Origin: Thermodesulfovibrionales bacterium
GTDB lineage: Bacteria > Nitrospirota > Thermodesulfovibrionia > Thermodesulfovibrionales > UBA9159
NCBI GenBank assembly: GCA_035622735.1
Contig: DASPUT010000206.1
Span: forward strand, 1-47,976
Direction: 5' to 3'
Length of the DNA: 47,976 bases
The position numbers were made by a program, and so were the translations under genes. Of this stretch, positions 7,973-16,383 are shown one piece after another. The notes beneath the pieces were generated by a model. The model was not told where the DNA came from and made no database searches. It saw nothing but the letters and a program-made list of their open reading frames with translations. Each line of letters starts with the position of its first letter. Within the stretch, counting starts at the first letter, position 1.

Positions 7973-8183
7973 AAGAGGGGACCCCTAAAAGCATCGCTCC
8001 TTCATAGGAAAATTTATACTACCAATTTCTCTCGAAATGAAAGACCCGGAAGAGATGGCCGCGGTGCGGTGTCTCAGGTGTACAGACAATCTCAAATCAT
8101 AATGCTCACTCGAAAGAAAAATATACCGCTCCCGTAAAGTCAATACGCAGACCATTTGTCAGCAGGTTTAACGGGGAGAAGAT

Positions 8184-10727
8184 TCAGGTTGCCATGTAGC
8201 GGTTGAAGAACCACTGTTTCACTTGTTCCACGATCAGAAGGTAGAGTAGTACCATGCCTGTCAAAACAAGAAAGAACAAGGCAGGGAGCGGTTCAAAGCC
8301 GAGATAGCCGGCCAAGGGGGTAGAGGGAAGAGCGATGGCCAACGCTACCACGATGAGGGACGACGCGGTCAATAATGGATGGGGACGGCTTCTGAAGGGA
8401 TTCTTATGAGTACGGATGACAAAGATAACAAGCACTTGAGTAGCCAGGGACTCTATGAACCAGCCGGTATGAAAGAGTTTTTCACCAGCGTGAAAGACAC
8501 CCAGCATCACGAAGAAAGTGAGGAAATCAAAGAGGGAACTGACAGGGCCGATAGTTAACATGAACTTACGGACGAAGCCTATGTCCCACTTGCGGGGACG
8601 GATCAGGTATTCCTCATCAACGTTGTCTAAGGGAATAGGAACTTCAGAGAAATCGTAAAGCATATTGTTGAGTAATATCTGGACCGGGAGCATGGGAATG
8701 AAGGGAAGGAAGAGAGAGCCTCCCGCCATGCTGAACATGTTTCCGAAATTGGAACTGGTTCCCATCATTATGTATTTCATGACATTGCCGAACGTGCGTC
8801 GTCCCTCAATTACCCCTTCATACAAAACTCCCAGGTCGTGTTCCAATAGGATCATCTCGGCCGCATCTTTCGCAACATCTACTGCGCTGTCCACTGAGAT
8901 GCCGATATCTGCGGAATGAAGTGACGGGGCGTCATTGATACCGTCACCAAGGTAGCCTATCGCGTGCCCCCTCTTCTTCAGGGCGAGAATGACCCGGTTT
9001 TTCTGTATCGGGGTGACGCGGCAAAACAGGTTCGCCCTCTCCACCTGTATTGAGAGGGCTTGATCATCCATCTCATGAATCTCTGAGCCTGTGAGAATCC
9101 CGCTAATAGGCAATCCCAATTCGTTGCAGATATGCTCCGTAACCAGCTCATTGTCGCCGGTCACGATCTTGACAGAAATGCCGCTGGCGGCAATTTTCTG
9201 TAATGCCTCCTTTGCGCTTTCTTTGGGAGGATCAAGGAACGCGGCGAAACCGGCAAACACAAGCCTCTCTTCATCGCCGACAACCGCGTGAGGATGATCC
9301 GCTTCCACTTCCCTCCAGGCCACCCCTAATACGCGAAAGCCTTCACGCCCCAGCGTTTCAAAAAGTTCCTGGATTGAGGAGAGCGTTGTGTTATCCAAAG
9401 GGGACGGCGACGCACTATCTCTCTCACAGCTGGTGCAGAGACGCACAATATCCTCCGGGGCTCCCTTGACTACGAGGAGCCTTGTTCGGCCATTGTCAAC
9501 AAGCACGGAAACCCGGCGCCGTTCGAAGTCAAAGGGAACCTCATCGATTTTGCGCCAGCCCGATATGTCAATTTCAACATGCTCGAGAATCGCATCATCC
9601 AAGGGACTTTTCAGTCCCGTTTCAAAAAAACTGTTCAGGTAGGCGAGCTCCAGCACGCGCTTACTGTCCCGCCCGCGACAGTCCACATGGCGTTCCAGGC
9701 GAATGCGTGCCTCGGTCAGCGTACCTGTCTTGTCGGTGCAGAGGACGTCCATGCTTCCCAGATTCTGAATTGCGGCAAGCCGTTTCACAATCACCTTCTT
9801 CGCTGCCATACGCTGGGCACCACGGGCAAGGGTTACCGAGACAACCATAGGGAGAAGTTCGGGAGTGAGGCCCACAGCGAGGGCCACCGCAAAGAGAAAC
9901 GATTCGAGCCATGGCCTGTGGAAGAATGCATTGACGAGAAGAACAAACAACACAAGAAGCACGGTAAAACGCATGATCAGCAAGCCAAAATTGCGTGTGC
10001 CCTGCTCAAACGCAGTCGGAGGGGGCTTGGCAACCAGGGTATCGGCAATATCTCCCAACACAGTATTCGCTCCGGTACGACAAATCAGCACTTTTGCGCT
10101 GCCGCTGATTACTGAAGTCCCCAGGAGCACGGTATTGTTCGCAGCAAGGATATCTGACTCCCCTGCCAGGTCACCGGGTGTCTTCTCAACCGGATACGGT
10201 TCTCCGGTGAGAAGGGCCTGGTTTACAAAAAAGTCCTTTGACTCAAGGATGCGTCCGTCACCCGGAACCAAATCACCGGCCGCGAGAAGGACGATATCTC
10301 CGGGTACCAACTCTGCCACGGGGACCTCGCGGGATTGGCCATCGCGTAATACCTGTACATGTACGGCTACGGATTTGCGCAATCGGTCGGCTGCTTGTCC
10401 CGCTCTATGCTCCTGAAAAAAATCGAGCGTCACGCTGATGAGTACAATAACGGTGATAATGAGGAAACTGGTAACGTCGCCGGTTAGGGCTAATACGATA
10501 CTGGCAACCAGGAGAATAATGACCAGGGGGTTACGAAACTTCTCTAAGAACTGGAAAAGAAGCATCCTCTTTTTCACCGGATGCAGTAGATTAGGACCGA
10601 AATCGGCAAGACGTGCAGAGGCTTCACTCCCCGACAGCCCGGCAGGAGTTGAATCAAGTTCTCTCAGGAGGGTGGTTACGTCCTTCTGCCAGAACGCAGA
10701 TCCTTTGTTTGAAGAATGAGGAAACAT
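8184..10727 (-). CDS. mgtA: Magnesium-translocating P-type ATPase (P3B, MgtA-type)
   Basis: 847 residues. The order of motifs is that of P-type ATPases: actuator TGE in LLTGEPYPVEK, membrane helix 4 with VGLTPELLPMVV (the P3B signature region), phosphorylation loop CTDKTGTLT, nucleotide-binding KGAPEDI, and hinge GDGINDAPSLHSADIG. The C-terminus has six membrane helices, with LLNNMLYDFSEVPIPLDNVDEE as in MgtA/MgtB. It would import Mg2+ across the inner membrane at the cost of ATP. A ribosome binding site AGAGGCGG precedes the ATG. It stands alone on the minus strand, with a possible operator in its 5' region. Length is close to the usual 860-900; the N-terminal extension is short. Confidence 0.93.
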   Translation of the reverse strand: MFPHSSNKGSAFWQKDVTTLLRELDSTPAGLSGSEASARLADFGPNLLHPVKKRMLLFQFLEKFRNPLVIILLVASIVLALTGDVTSFLIITVIVLISVTLDFFQEHRAGQAADRLRKSVAVHVQVLRDGQSREVPVAELVPGDIVLLAAGDLVPGDGRILESKDFFVNQALLTGEPYPVEKTPGDLAGESDILAANNTVLLGTSVISGSAKVLICRTGANTVLGDIADTLVAKPPPTAFEQGTRNFGLLIMRFTVLLVLFVLLVNAFFHRPWLESFLFAVALAVGLTPELLPMVVSVTLARGAQRMAAKKVIVKRLAAIQNLGSMDVLCTDKTGTLTEARIRLERHVDCRGRDSKRVLELAYLNSFFETGLKSPLDDAILEHVEIDISGWRKIDEVPFDFERRRVSVLVDNGRTRLLVVKGAPEDIVRLCTSCERDSASPSPLDNTTLSSIQELFETLGREGFRVLGVAWREVEADHPHAVVGDEERLVFAGFAAFLDPPKESAKEALQKIAASGISVKIVTGDNELVTEHICNELGLPISGILTGSEIHEMDDQALSIQVERANLFCRVTPIQKNRVILALKKRGHAIGYLGDGINDAPSLHSADIGISVDSAVDVAKDAAEMILLEHDLGVLYEGVIEGRRTFGNVMKYIMMGTSSNFGNMFSMAGGSLFLPFIPMLPVQILLNNMLYDFSEVPIPLDNVDEEYLIRPRKWDIGFVRKFMLTIGPVSSLFDFLTFFVMLGVFHAGEKLFHTGWFIESLATQVLVIFVIRTHKNPFRSRPHPLLTASSLIVVALAIALPSTPLAGYLGFEPLPALFFLVLTGMVLLYLLIVEQVKQWFFNRYMAT

Positions 10728-10791
10728 TGTTCCGCCTCTTAAGATAACGGCAAAGCCATCACGCCCGCGAGATTTTGTCGGCCATTATGAC

Positions 10792-10832
10792 ACAATAATT
10801 AATATTGTCCGACCGTTATCTGTCCCATTATA
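10792..10832 (-). promoter_or_regulatory. Possible -10 box and operator dyad ahead of mgtA
   Basis: Reading toward mgtA, TATAAT lies at 10832-10827. About 20 bases further on is a dyad with arms ACAATA and TATTGT separated by five bases (10792-10808), where a repressor could bind just downstream of a start site. No good -35 hexamer at normal spacing was seen, so this is tentative. Confidence 0.3.
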
Positions 10833-10961
10833 TCAGGTTCCTAAGGTGTGAACTGTGTCGCAGGTGAGACCATGCTACGGCACTCTCAAACTTTCTCAGC
10901 ACATCTTCCCCGAGCGTGTGCCTGCCCTGTCAAGAACCCTCGCCCTGCCATGCGGATCGGA

Positions 10962-11258
10962 TTAATAATCTTTGATGTTCACTTCATAGTGTTCCATGGA
11001 AGGCGGTGCAGTAAAAAAGTCTGTGAATCTGGAGACCCATTTCTGATAGAAGCCGCTCCTCTCGGTTGCGGTCATGTCGGCTTCTGTCTCCCAAAGACCT
11101 ATTGACATGCCTTGTCCCGTATCAGGGTTTGTTAGGAGGAGCCCACCCTTGAAACCCTTTTGCTTGTGGGCCTCGGGGACGACAAAATTCTTGAAGAGGT
11201 GTATCGCCTCTTCACGCTTGCCTGACTTGATGTTGAAAACCGCGACTCTTGCATTCAT
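10962..11258 (-). CDS. ABM-like (dimeric alpha-beta barrel) small protein
   Basis: 98 residues from the ATG at 11258, which has a strong ribosome binding site (AGGAGGGTATCTC). It begins NARVAVFNIKSGKREEAIHLF and includes GFKGGLLLTNPDTGQGMSIGLWETEADM, written in order; the GxxxGxxL..d...g...s...W.se.d pattern is that of antibiotic-biosynthesis-monooxygenase-like ferredoxin folds. Members act as haem oxygenases, monooxygenases or have no known activity, so no substrate is assigned. It stands between mgtA and the cobalamin cluster, in the same direction as both, with no evident functional link. Confidence 0.7.
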   Translation of the reverse strand: MNARVAVFNIKSGKREEAIHLFKNFVVPEAHKQKGFKGGLLLTNPDTGQGMSIGLWETEADMTATERSGFYQKWVSRFTDFFTAPPSMEHYEVNIKDY

Positions 11259-11532
11259 GAGATACCCTCCTTTTCTGTAATAGATTCCCAAAAAGTCGTT
11301 AGACTCAAAGGCACGATAAGAACTTAACAGCAAACCCTCAGCTTGTCAATTCTTCCTGTTGATGGGAGGGGGATTAACAGTGTTGAAGGTAGATACTCTG
11401 GAAACCGATGCGCGTGGCTGGATGTCAGAACCGATAGTTTATCGGTGGAGAACTGTGAAGGTTATCTTCTCTCCTTTTGATCCTTTCCTGTCTTGCCTCT
11501 ATCAAGACGTCGATGCACTGAGTGAGTTGGTC

Positions 11533-12345
11533 TCAGATATGATTCCCCAGCCACGCTGAGGCCGCCATCAAGAAAAGTATTTCCGATATTTCGGTCATCG
11601 CACCGAAATTGTCACCGGTGAGCCCACCGAACTTCCTGAGACAAAAATGTCCGGAGAGGAGGCTGAAGATATAGAGGCCGAACAAGATGGTCCCCGCAAA
11701 CGCCACGCTTTTCGCGCCGTAGGCCGCAAAGAGATATAATCTTCCCACGAGGAGATATAGGGCGACTACTACAAACGTCGAGAGAAACACATGGAGCGGC
11801 CTCACATTATCCAGGAAGATCCGGCCGAGCCCATCTTTGCGGGCAGGGATACCGTGACTCATCGCGGGCACCGTCACCCATTTCGAAAATGCAGGCATCA
11901 GAAATACCAAGCATAGTGCAGCGTTGAGGGGGACCGAATGAAACAATGCGTTCAGGAGGACATATTTCATGAGCAGCGTCGCTGCCATCGTGATGGCCCC
12001 GATCGCGCCAATGGTGCTGCCCTTCATCACCGTCAACCTCTTCTCAACATCTATCGCCTGATCACCGGTGGCTTTGACCGCGAGCGCATCAAAGGTGTCG
12101 ATGAGCCCGTCCATGTCGAATCCGCCACTTGTGAGGAGCCCGGCGATAATGACGATTCCGCTCACGACGTCAGGCCCGAATATCTGGAGAGCCGCGAGCC
12201 CTGTAATTGCGATAAGGAGTCCTTGAATCGCGCCGGCCAACGGGAAGAATATCGTCGCTCCAGCAAGATCCATATCAGAAACCTCGCCCCTCACCTTTAC
12301 CGGCAGTATCGTGAGAAACTGTAATGCGAGCAGCATCTGCTTCAT
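11533..12345 (-). CDS. cobS: Adenosylcobinamide-GDP ribazoletransferase (cobalamin synthase)
   Basis: 270 residues, highly hydrophobic with 6-7 membrane segments. CobS joins adenosylcobinamide-GDP to alpha-ribazole (or its phosphate) to make adenosylcobalamin (phosphate) at the inner membrane. Family marks are the N-terminal ALQFLTILPV, the metal-binding GGFDMDGLIDTFDAL near residue 85-100, and GGLTGDNFGAMTEI near the end. Its ATG follows the cobT stop codon with no gap (TAAATG), so translation is coupled. It is the last gene of the riboswitch-led minus-strand operon and performs the final assembly step using the base made by the upstream genes. Confidence 0.96.
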   Translation of the reverse strand: MKQMLLALQFLTILPVKVRGEVSDMDLAGATIFFPLAGAIQGLLIAITGLAALQIFGPDVVSGIVIIAGLLTSGGFDMDGLIDTFDALAVKATGDQAIDVEKRLTVMKGSTIGAIGAITMAATLLMKYVLLNALFHSVPLNAALCLVFLMPAFSKWVTVPAMSHGIPARKDGLGRIFLDNVRPLHVFLSTFVVVALYLLVGRLYLFAAYGAKSVAFAGTILFGLYIFSLLSGHFCLRKFGGLTGDNFGAMTEISEILFLMAASAWLGNHI

Positions 12346-13407
12346 TTAATGCAGGATCTCATCGGAGACACCGGCCTCAGCAAAGGTCGCCATCTCACGG
12401 TATATCTTCAGCCCCGCTTCTATGATCGTCATCGCAAGCGCCGCGCCCGTTCCCTCTCCAAGCCTCAGATCGAGGTCAAGGATCGGCCTCAGTCCCATCT
12501 TTGCGAGCATCGCCTTATGCCCTCTCTCTACAGAGTTATGGGCAGCGAACAGGTAGTCCTTCGTCTTCGGTTCGAGACAGTATGCGAGAAGTGCTCCTGC
12601 GGTTGATATAAAACCGTCTATCACCACCGGGATGCGGTTCGATGCGGCACCGAGCACCAAACCGGCGATGCCGCCGATCTCGGCGCCCCCCACTTTCGAA
12701 AGGACATCAAGGGCATCAGTCGAATCGGGCTTGTTCAACCGAACCGCGCCTTCAATCACCTCGATCTTTCTCCGCAAAGATTCATCGGATATGCCTGTCC
12801 CCTTACCCGTAACTTCGGAAACGGGCCTGCCGGTCAGCACAGAGGCGATAGCACTCGAAGGTGTTGTATTTCCTATCCCCATGTCGCCGGTGCCGAAGAT
12901 CTGATATCCCTCTTTCGCGTAGCTGTCCGCAAGCTCTATCCCGATTTCGAGGCACCGTAACGCCTCCTGTCTCGTCATTGCCGGACCTTTCAGAAAATTC
13001 TTCGTCCCCCTCACGGCCTTCATCTTCGTGAGGCCTTCGGCCTCGGCAAAGTCATGATCAACACCGATGTCCACGACGACGATCTCGGCCCCTGCGTGAC
13101 GGGCAAGGACATTGATGCCGGCTCCGCCCCTGAGGAAGTTGAACACCATCTGAGCGGTAACTTCCTTCGGATAGGCGGATACCCCTTCCTGTACCACCCC
13201 GTGGTCTCCGGCGAATGTGAAGACAACCTTCTTTTCGAGGATTGGGTTCCTGTTCCGGGTGATCGCGACGAGCCTCCTTGCAAACTCCTCGAGCCTACCG
13301 AGACTTCCCGGCGGCTTGGTGAGATTGTCAAGCCGCTTCTGCGCCTCTTCGTACATCGCCCTGTCCACCGGCCTGATGTTCTTCACTCTTTCGGTTACAA
13401 CATCCAT
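12346..13407 (-). CDS. cobT: Nicotinate-nucleotide--dimethylbenzimidazole phosphoribosyltransferase
   Basis: 353 residues, the usual length. CobT transfers phosphoribose from nicotinate mononucleotide to a lower-ligand base, giving alpha-ribazole phosphate. Visible family features: [15 protein letters not shown] near the start, [16 protein letters not shown] (substrate site), [32 protein letters not shown] and the catalytic region [14 protein letters not shown] ribosome binding site GGGGAGAG precedes the ATG. It lies between the ThiC-family gene (71 bases upstream) and cobS (no gap). In bza operons of anaerobes cobT sits with the base-making genes, which fits this neighbourhood. Confidence 0.97.
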   Translation of the reverse strand: MDVVTERVKNIRPVDRAMYEEAQKRLDNLTKPPGSLGRLEEFARRLVAITRNRNPILEKKVVFTFAGDHGVVQEGVSAYPKEVTAQMVFNFLRGGAGINVLARHAGAEIVVVDIGVDHDFAEAEGLTKMKAVRGTKNFLKGPAMTRQEALRCLEIGIELADSYAKEGYQIFGTGDMGIGNTTPSSAIASVLTGRPVSEVTGKGTGISDESLRRKIEVIEGAVRLNKPDSTDALDVLSKVGGAEIGGIAGLVLGAASNRIPVVIDGFISTAGALLAYCLEPKTKDYLFAAHNSVERGHKAMLAKMGLRPILDLDLRLGEGTGAALAMTIIEAGLKIYREMATFAEAGVSDEILH

Positions 13408-13478
13408 CGTATTCTCTCCCCGTTATTTATTGACTGATGTTTCATCGCCGTGACGAAACGGCCCTTCTCCGACGCCTT

Positions 13479-14780
13479 CTACCCCTTATCCGAGCCCGCC
13501 ATGTCCCTCTCGAACATGCCGCGGAGAATATCGTTGGCACAGAACTTTCCGCACATGGTGCATGAATGTTCATCGCCGTTGCCTCGCCTGTCCTTTATTT
13601 CCTTCGCTCTCTCGGCGTCTATTGCAAGCGAGAATTGGGTGGACCACTGCATGTCCCGTCTCGCCTTCGACATCACTTTGTCCTTCTGCATGTTCTTATG
13701 CTTTATCATGTCGCCCACGTGCGCGGCAATTCTCGAAGCGATGACCCCTTCACGCACATCTTCGGGGAAAGGCAGGCCGAGGTGCTCGGATGGCGTCACA
13801 TAGCATATGAAATCAGCACCGTAGGACGAAGAGAGCGCTGCCCCGATGGCAGCCGTAATATGGTCATAACCGGGCGCGATGTCGGTCGTGATCGGCCCGA
13901 GCATGTAAAAAGGAGACTCGCCGCTCATCTTTTTCTCCATAATGATATTCGCCTCTATCTCGTTGATCGGGATATGCCCGGGGCCTTCGACCATCGTCTG
14001 GCACCCGGTCTCTCTGCCGGTCTCGGCAAGTTCGCAATTTATGAGAAGCTCCTGGATCTGGACCCTGTCGGTCGCATCGTGGATCGCGCCTGCCCGGAAA
14101 CCGTTGCCGAGGCTCAGGACCGTATCATGCTTTTTCAGTATCGCGGCTACCCTGTCGAAATGCTCATAGAGAGGGTTCTCCCTATTGTTATGCTCCATCC
14201 ACGCGACCATGTAAGAGCCGCCCTTTGATACGAGCCCGCCGTAACGGTAGTGCTGCTTCCTGAGCATCTCGACAGTCCTTCTGTTAATGCCGCAGTGGAT
14301 CGCCATGAAGGCCACACCCTCTTCGCACTGTTTCTCAGTGATCTCGAAGAGGAGCTCCGCCGGCATATTGACTGCCGCACCGTATTTCTCTATCGCAATC
14401 GCAAAGGCCTCATAGAGGGGGACCGTTCCGACGGGAAGGCTTATCGCCTCCATGACCGCCCTCCTGATGCCGGTAATGTCACCGCCGACACTCAGGTCCA
14501 TGAGTGTGTCAGCCCCGTATTTTTCGGCCACCAGCGCCTTTTCGACTTCCATCCGGATGTCGGCGATGTCGGTGGATGTGCCTATCGATGCGTTTACCTT
14601 TGTCCTGAGCCCCTTGCCGATGCCGACGTTCTTCTGCCTTCTGTTCCTGTTGGCAGGGATGACGATCTTTCCGGACGCCACACGGCTCCTCACCGTTTCC
14701 ACATCCACCCCCTCGGCCGTTCCAACTGTCCTGATCTCTTCTGTCACTTCTCCCTTTGCAGCTCTTTCGAGTTGTGTCAT
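13479..14780 (-). CDS. bzaF: 5-hydroxybenzimidazole synthase BzaF (ThiC superfamily), likely; ThiC is the alternative
   Basis: 433 residues from the ATG at 14780 (ribosome binding site GGAGGAGAAC). The radical SAM ThiC fold is clear: GIGKGLRTKVNASIGTS, GGDITGIRR, VEGPGHIP, APGYDHITAAIGAA and the C-terminal cluster motif CTMCGKFC (residues 407-414). Canonical ThiC makes HMP phosphate from AIR; the paralogue BzaF makes 5-hydroxybenzimidazole from the same substrate. I favour BzaF for two reasons. First, the ThiC motif GDGLRPG reads GNGFRAG here (residues 225-231). Second, it lies in a cobalamin-riboswitch operon with cobT, cobS, a methyltransferase and two B12 radical SAM enzymes, and no TPP riboswitch precedes it. 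Other thiamin genes are absent from the window. Assignment is inference; an earlier GTG-type start is less likely. Confidence 0.75.
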   Translation of the reverse strand: MTQLERAAKGEVTEEIRTVGTAEGVDVETVRSRVASGKIVIPANRNRRQKNVGIGKGLRTKVNASIGTSTDIADIRMEVEKALVAEKYGADTLMDLSVGGDITGIRRAVMEAISLPVGTVPLYEAFAIAIEKYGAAVNMPAELLFEITEKQCEEGVAFMAIHCGINRRTVEMLRKQHYRYGGLVSKGGSYMVAWMEHNNRENPLYEHFDRVAAILKKHDTVLSLGNGFRAGAIHDATDRVQIQELLINCELAETGRETGCQTMVEGPGHIPINEIEANIIMEKKMSGESPFYMLGPITTDIAPGYDHITAAIGAALSSSYGADFICYVTPSEHLGLPFPEDVREGVIASRIAAHVGDMIKHKNMQKDKVMSKARRDMQWSTQFSLAIDAERAKEIKDRRGNGDEHSCTMCGKFCANDILRGMFERDMAGSDKG

Positions 14781-14871
14781 GTTCTCCTCCTTCCGAAATG
14801 TACCCGTCACGCGCGGGTCAAAAGAAAATCCTTCACCGTTTTATTCAGCCTCTATCCCTAACGATAAGGGT

Positions 14872-16383
14872 TCATACCGATACCGTCTTTACTAACCCGG
14901 TGATCTTCCTTCCCGTATCCTGAACGACAGACGCTATCCCAGCCGCGTCCATCCCCTCCCCCGATTCGAGGGTCCGAAGGCTTTCATCAAATATATTCAC
15001 CAGCAACTGATTTACCTCTCGATACTTTTCCCGCATGCCAGGCGACTCGATGACCTTTCCGTTCCAGATCTCCTCCATGCAGGTAAAAAGAATATTCGTG
15101 ATCTGTCTCATGATATCGGCAAGCACTGCCACTTCCGGTGATCTGAAATAGGCCGTGCCTTCATAAGGGGAAGCCTGCACTGTCTCAAGACGGTCGTCGC
15201 GCCTGAGATTTTGGTAGGCCTCGGTTCCCTCCAGGATAATCTGGTGGTGGTAGAGCACATTCGCGGTGACAGCCAGATTCTTCAGCAGGTCGTTTCTCCT
15301 GAGGAATTCAAAATTAGTGCGGATATCTGCCAATGAAGAGTCGGGCTCAAACATAATGAAGCCCACATTCGGCTCGATCCCGTGTCTCCTGAGTATCTTG
15401 AGCGCCTGCTCGTTCTGGGCCACGGTCGTCATCTTTCTCATCCTCCTCAGTGACTCGTCCCTGCCGCTCTCAAGACCGATGAGGATATGACGAAGCCCTG
15501 CCTCGACCAGCGGTCCGATCACGCCATCATGGATATCGTTCACGCGGGCCTCGATGCCGAAGCGGATATTTCGCGGCCGCAGAAGGGAAGCGATGCGCAA
15601 AGCCCTCTCCTGGCCTCTCTGACCGGGACCGAAGAAATTCGGGTCTGTAAAATAGAAATCCCTCGCTCCCTTCTCGGACATTATCGCGTCTATCTCCTTG
15701 ACAATATTTTCAGGGCTCCTCCAGCGCCAGGGCGCTCCTTGACCATAAAAGGAATTTATATAGCAGAAGGTGCACCTCCCGTAGCATCCCCTGCTCCCAA
15801 GGAGGTTCACCTCGTCCAGACGATAAAGGGCCTCCGTCCGAACCGGGAAGGGCAGGAGATCGAGGTCATCAACCGGCCTCCGCTTCAGACACTTGATGCC
15901 GCCTGATCCATCCCGGAAGGCGAGTCCCGGAACGGGAGGCACGTGAGCGCCCCGCGACAGATGTTCAGCCAGACCCGCAAAGGGCATCTCGGGCTCACCG
16001 GTGATGACCGAATCTACCGCCCGGCATCTTCTCAGAATATCCTCGAATGCGATCGTCGGATAGAACCCAAAGGCGGTTATCGTGAGGGCCGGTCTTTCGC
16101 TCTTCACCCGTTCGAGAAAATCGAAGAGCGCCAGGTCGGTTTTCCAGTGGTAAACCATATGCACTCCCAGGATATCCGGCCTGAATGCAGCTGTGATGCT
16201 CCTAATCTCTTCATAGGAAAGTCTGTCAAGGTATCCCTCGATTATCTCGACCTCATGCCCCCTGCTGATCAACATCCCCGCGGCATAGCCGGTGAGAAGG
16301 CACGAGGACAGAGGCGTGTTTGCGATGTCATTGCACCGCTCTGGCGCAACGCTCCTCGGATGTTCAAGGAAAAGTATCCTCAC
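14872..16383 (-). CDS. B12-binding radical SAM enzyme, BzaD/BzaE-like
   Basis: 503 residues from a GTG at 16383 that overlaps the stop of the preceding radical SAM gene (GTGA). The N-terminal 150 residues look like a cobalamin-binding Rossmann domain (ILFLEHPR.., GYAAGMLISRGHEVEIIEG, DILGVHMVYHW). The radical SAM cluster motif is C200-x3-C204-x2-C207 (CYGRCTFCY), followed by FYFTDPNFFG and GLESGRDESLRRM. A C-terminal helical extension of about 120 residues follows the barrel. In the known anaerobic dimethylbenzimidazole pathway BzaD and BzaE carry out C-methylation steps on 5-methoxybenzimidazole; this protein is a candidate for one of them. Which one cannot be decided here. Confidence 0.75.
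   Translation of the reverse strand: MRILFLEHPRSVAPERCNDIANTPLSSCLLTGYAAGMLISRGHEVEIIEGYLDRLSYEEIRSITAAFRPDILGVHMVYHWKTDLALFDFLERVKSERPALTITAFGFYPTIAFEDILRRCRAVDSVITGEPEMPFAGLAEHLSRGAHVPPVPGLAFRDGSGGIKCLKRRPVDDLDLLPFPVRTEALYRLDEVNLLGSRGCYGRCTFCYINSFYGQGAPWRWRSPENIVKEIDAIMSEKGARDFYFTDPNFFGPGQRGQERALRIASLLRPRNIRFGIEARVNDIHDGVIGPLVEAGLRHILIGLESGRDESLRRMRKMTTVAQNEQALKILRRHGIEPNVGFIMFEPDSSLADIRTNFEFLRRNDLLKNLAVTANVLYHHQIILEGTEAYQNLRRDDRLETVQASPYEGTAYFRSPEVAVLADIMRQITNILFTCMEEIWNGKVIESPGMREKYREVNQLLVNIFDESLRTLESGEGMDAAGIASVVQDTGRKITGLVKTVSV

Noticed and set aside
8038-8103. 21-codon frame with a CxxC (MKDPEEMAAVRCLRC)
   Set aside because: No ribosome binding site and too short to support; could be a decayed zinc-ribbon start.
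11359-11559. 67-codon plus-strand frame in the gap near the ABM-like gene
   Set aside because: No recognisable domain, and its end overlaps cobS on the other strand.
14781-14871. TPP riboswitch ahead of the ThiC-like gene
   Set aside because: The leader lacks the CTGAGA and ACCTGA-type core; only a short ACCCG/CGGGT hairpin is visible.
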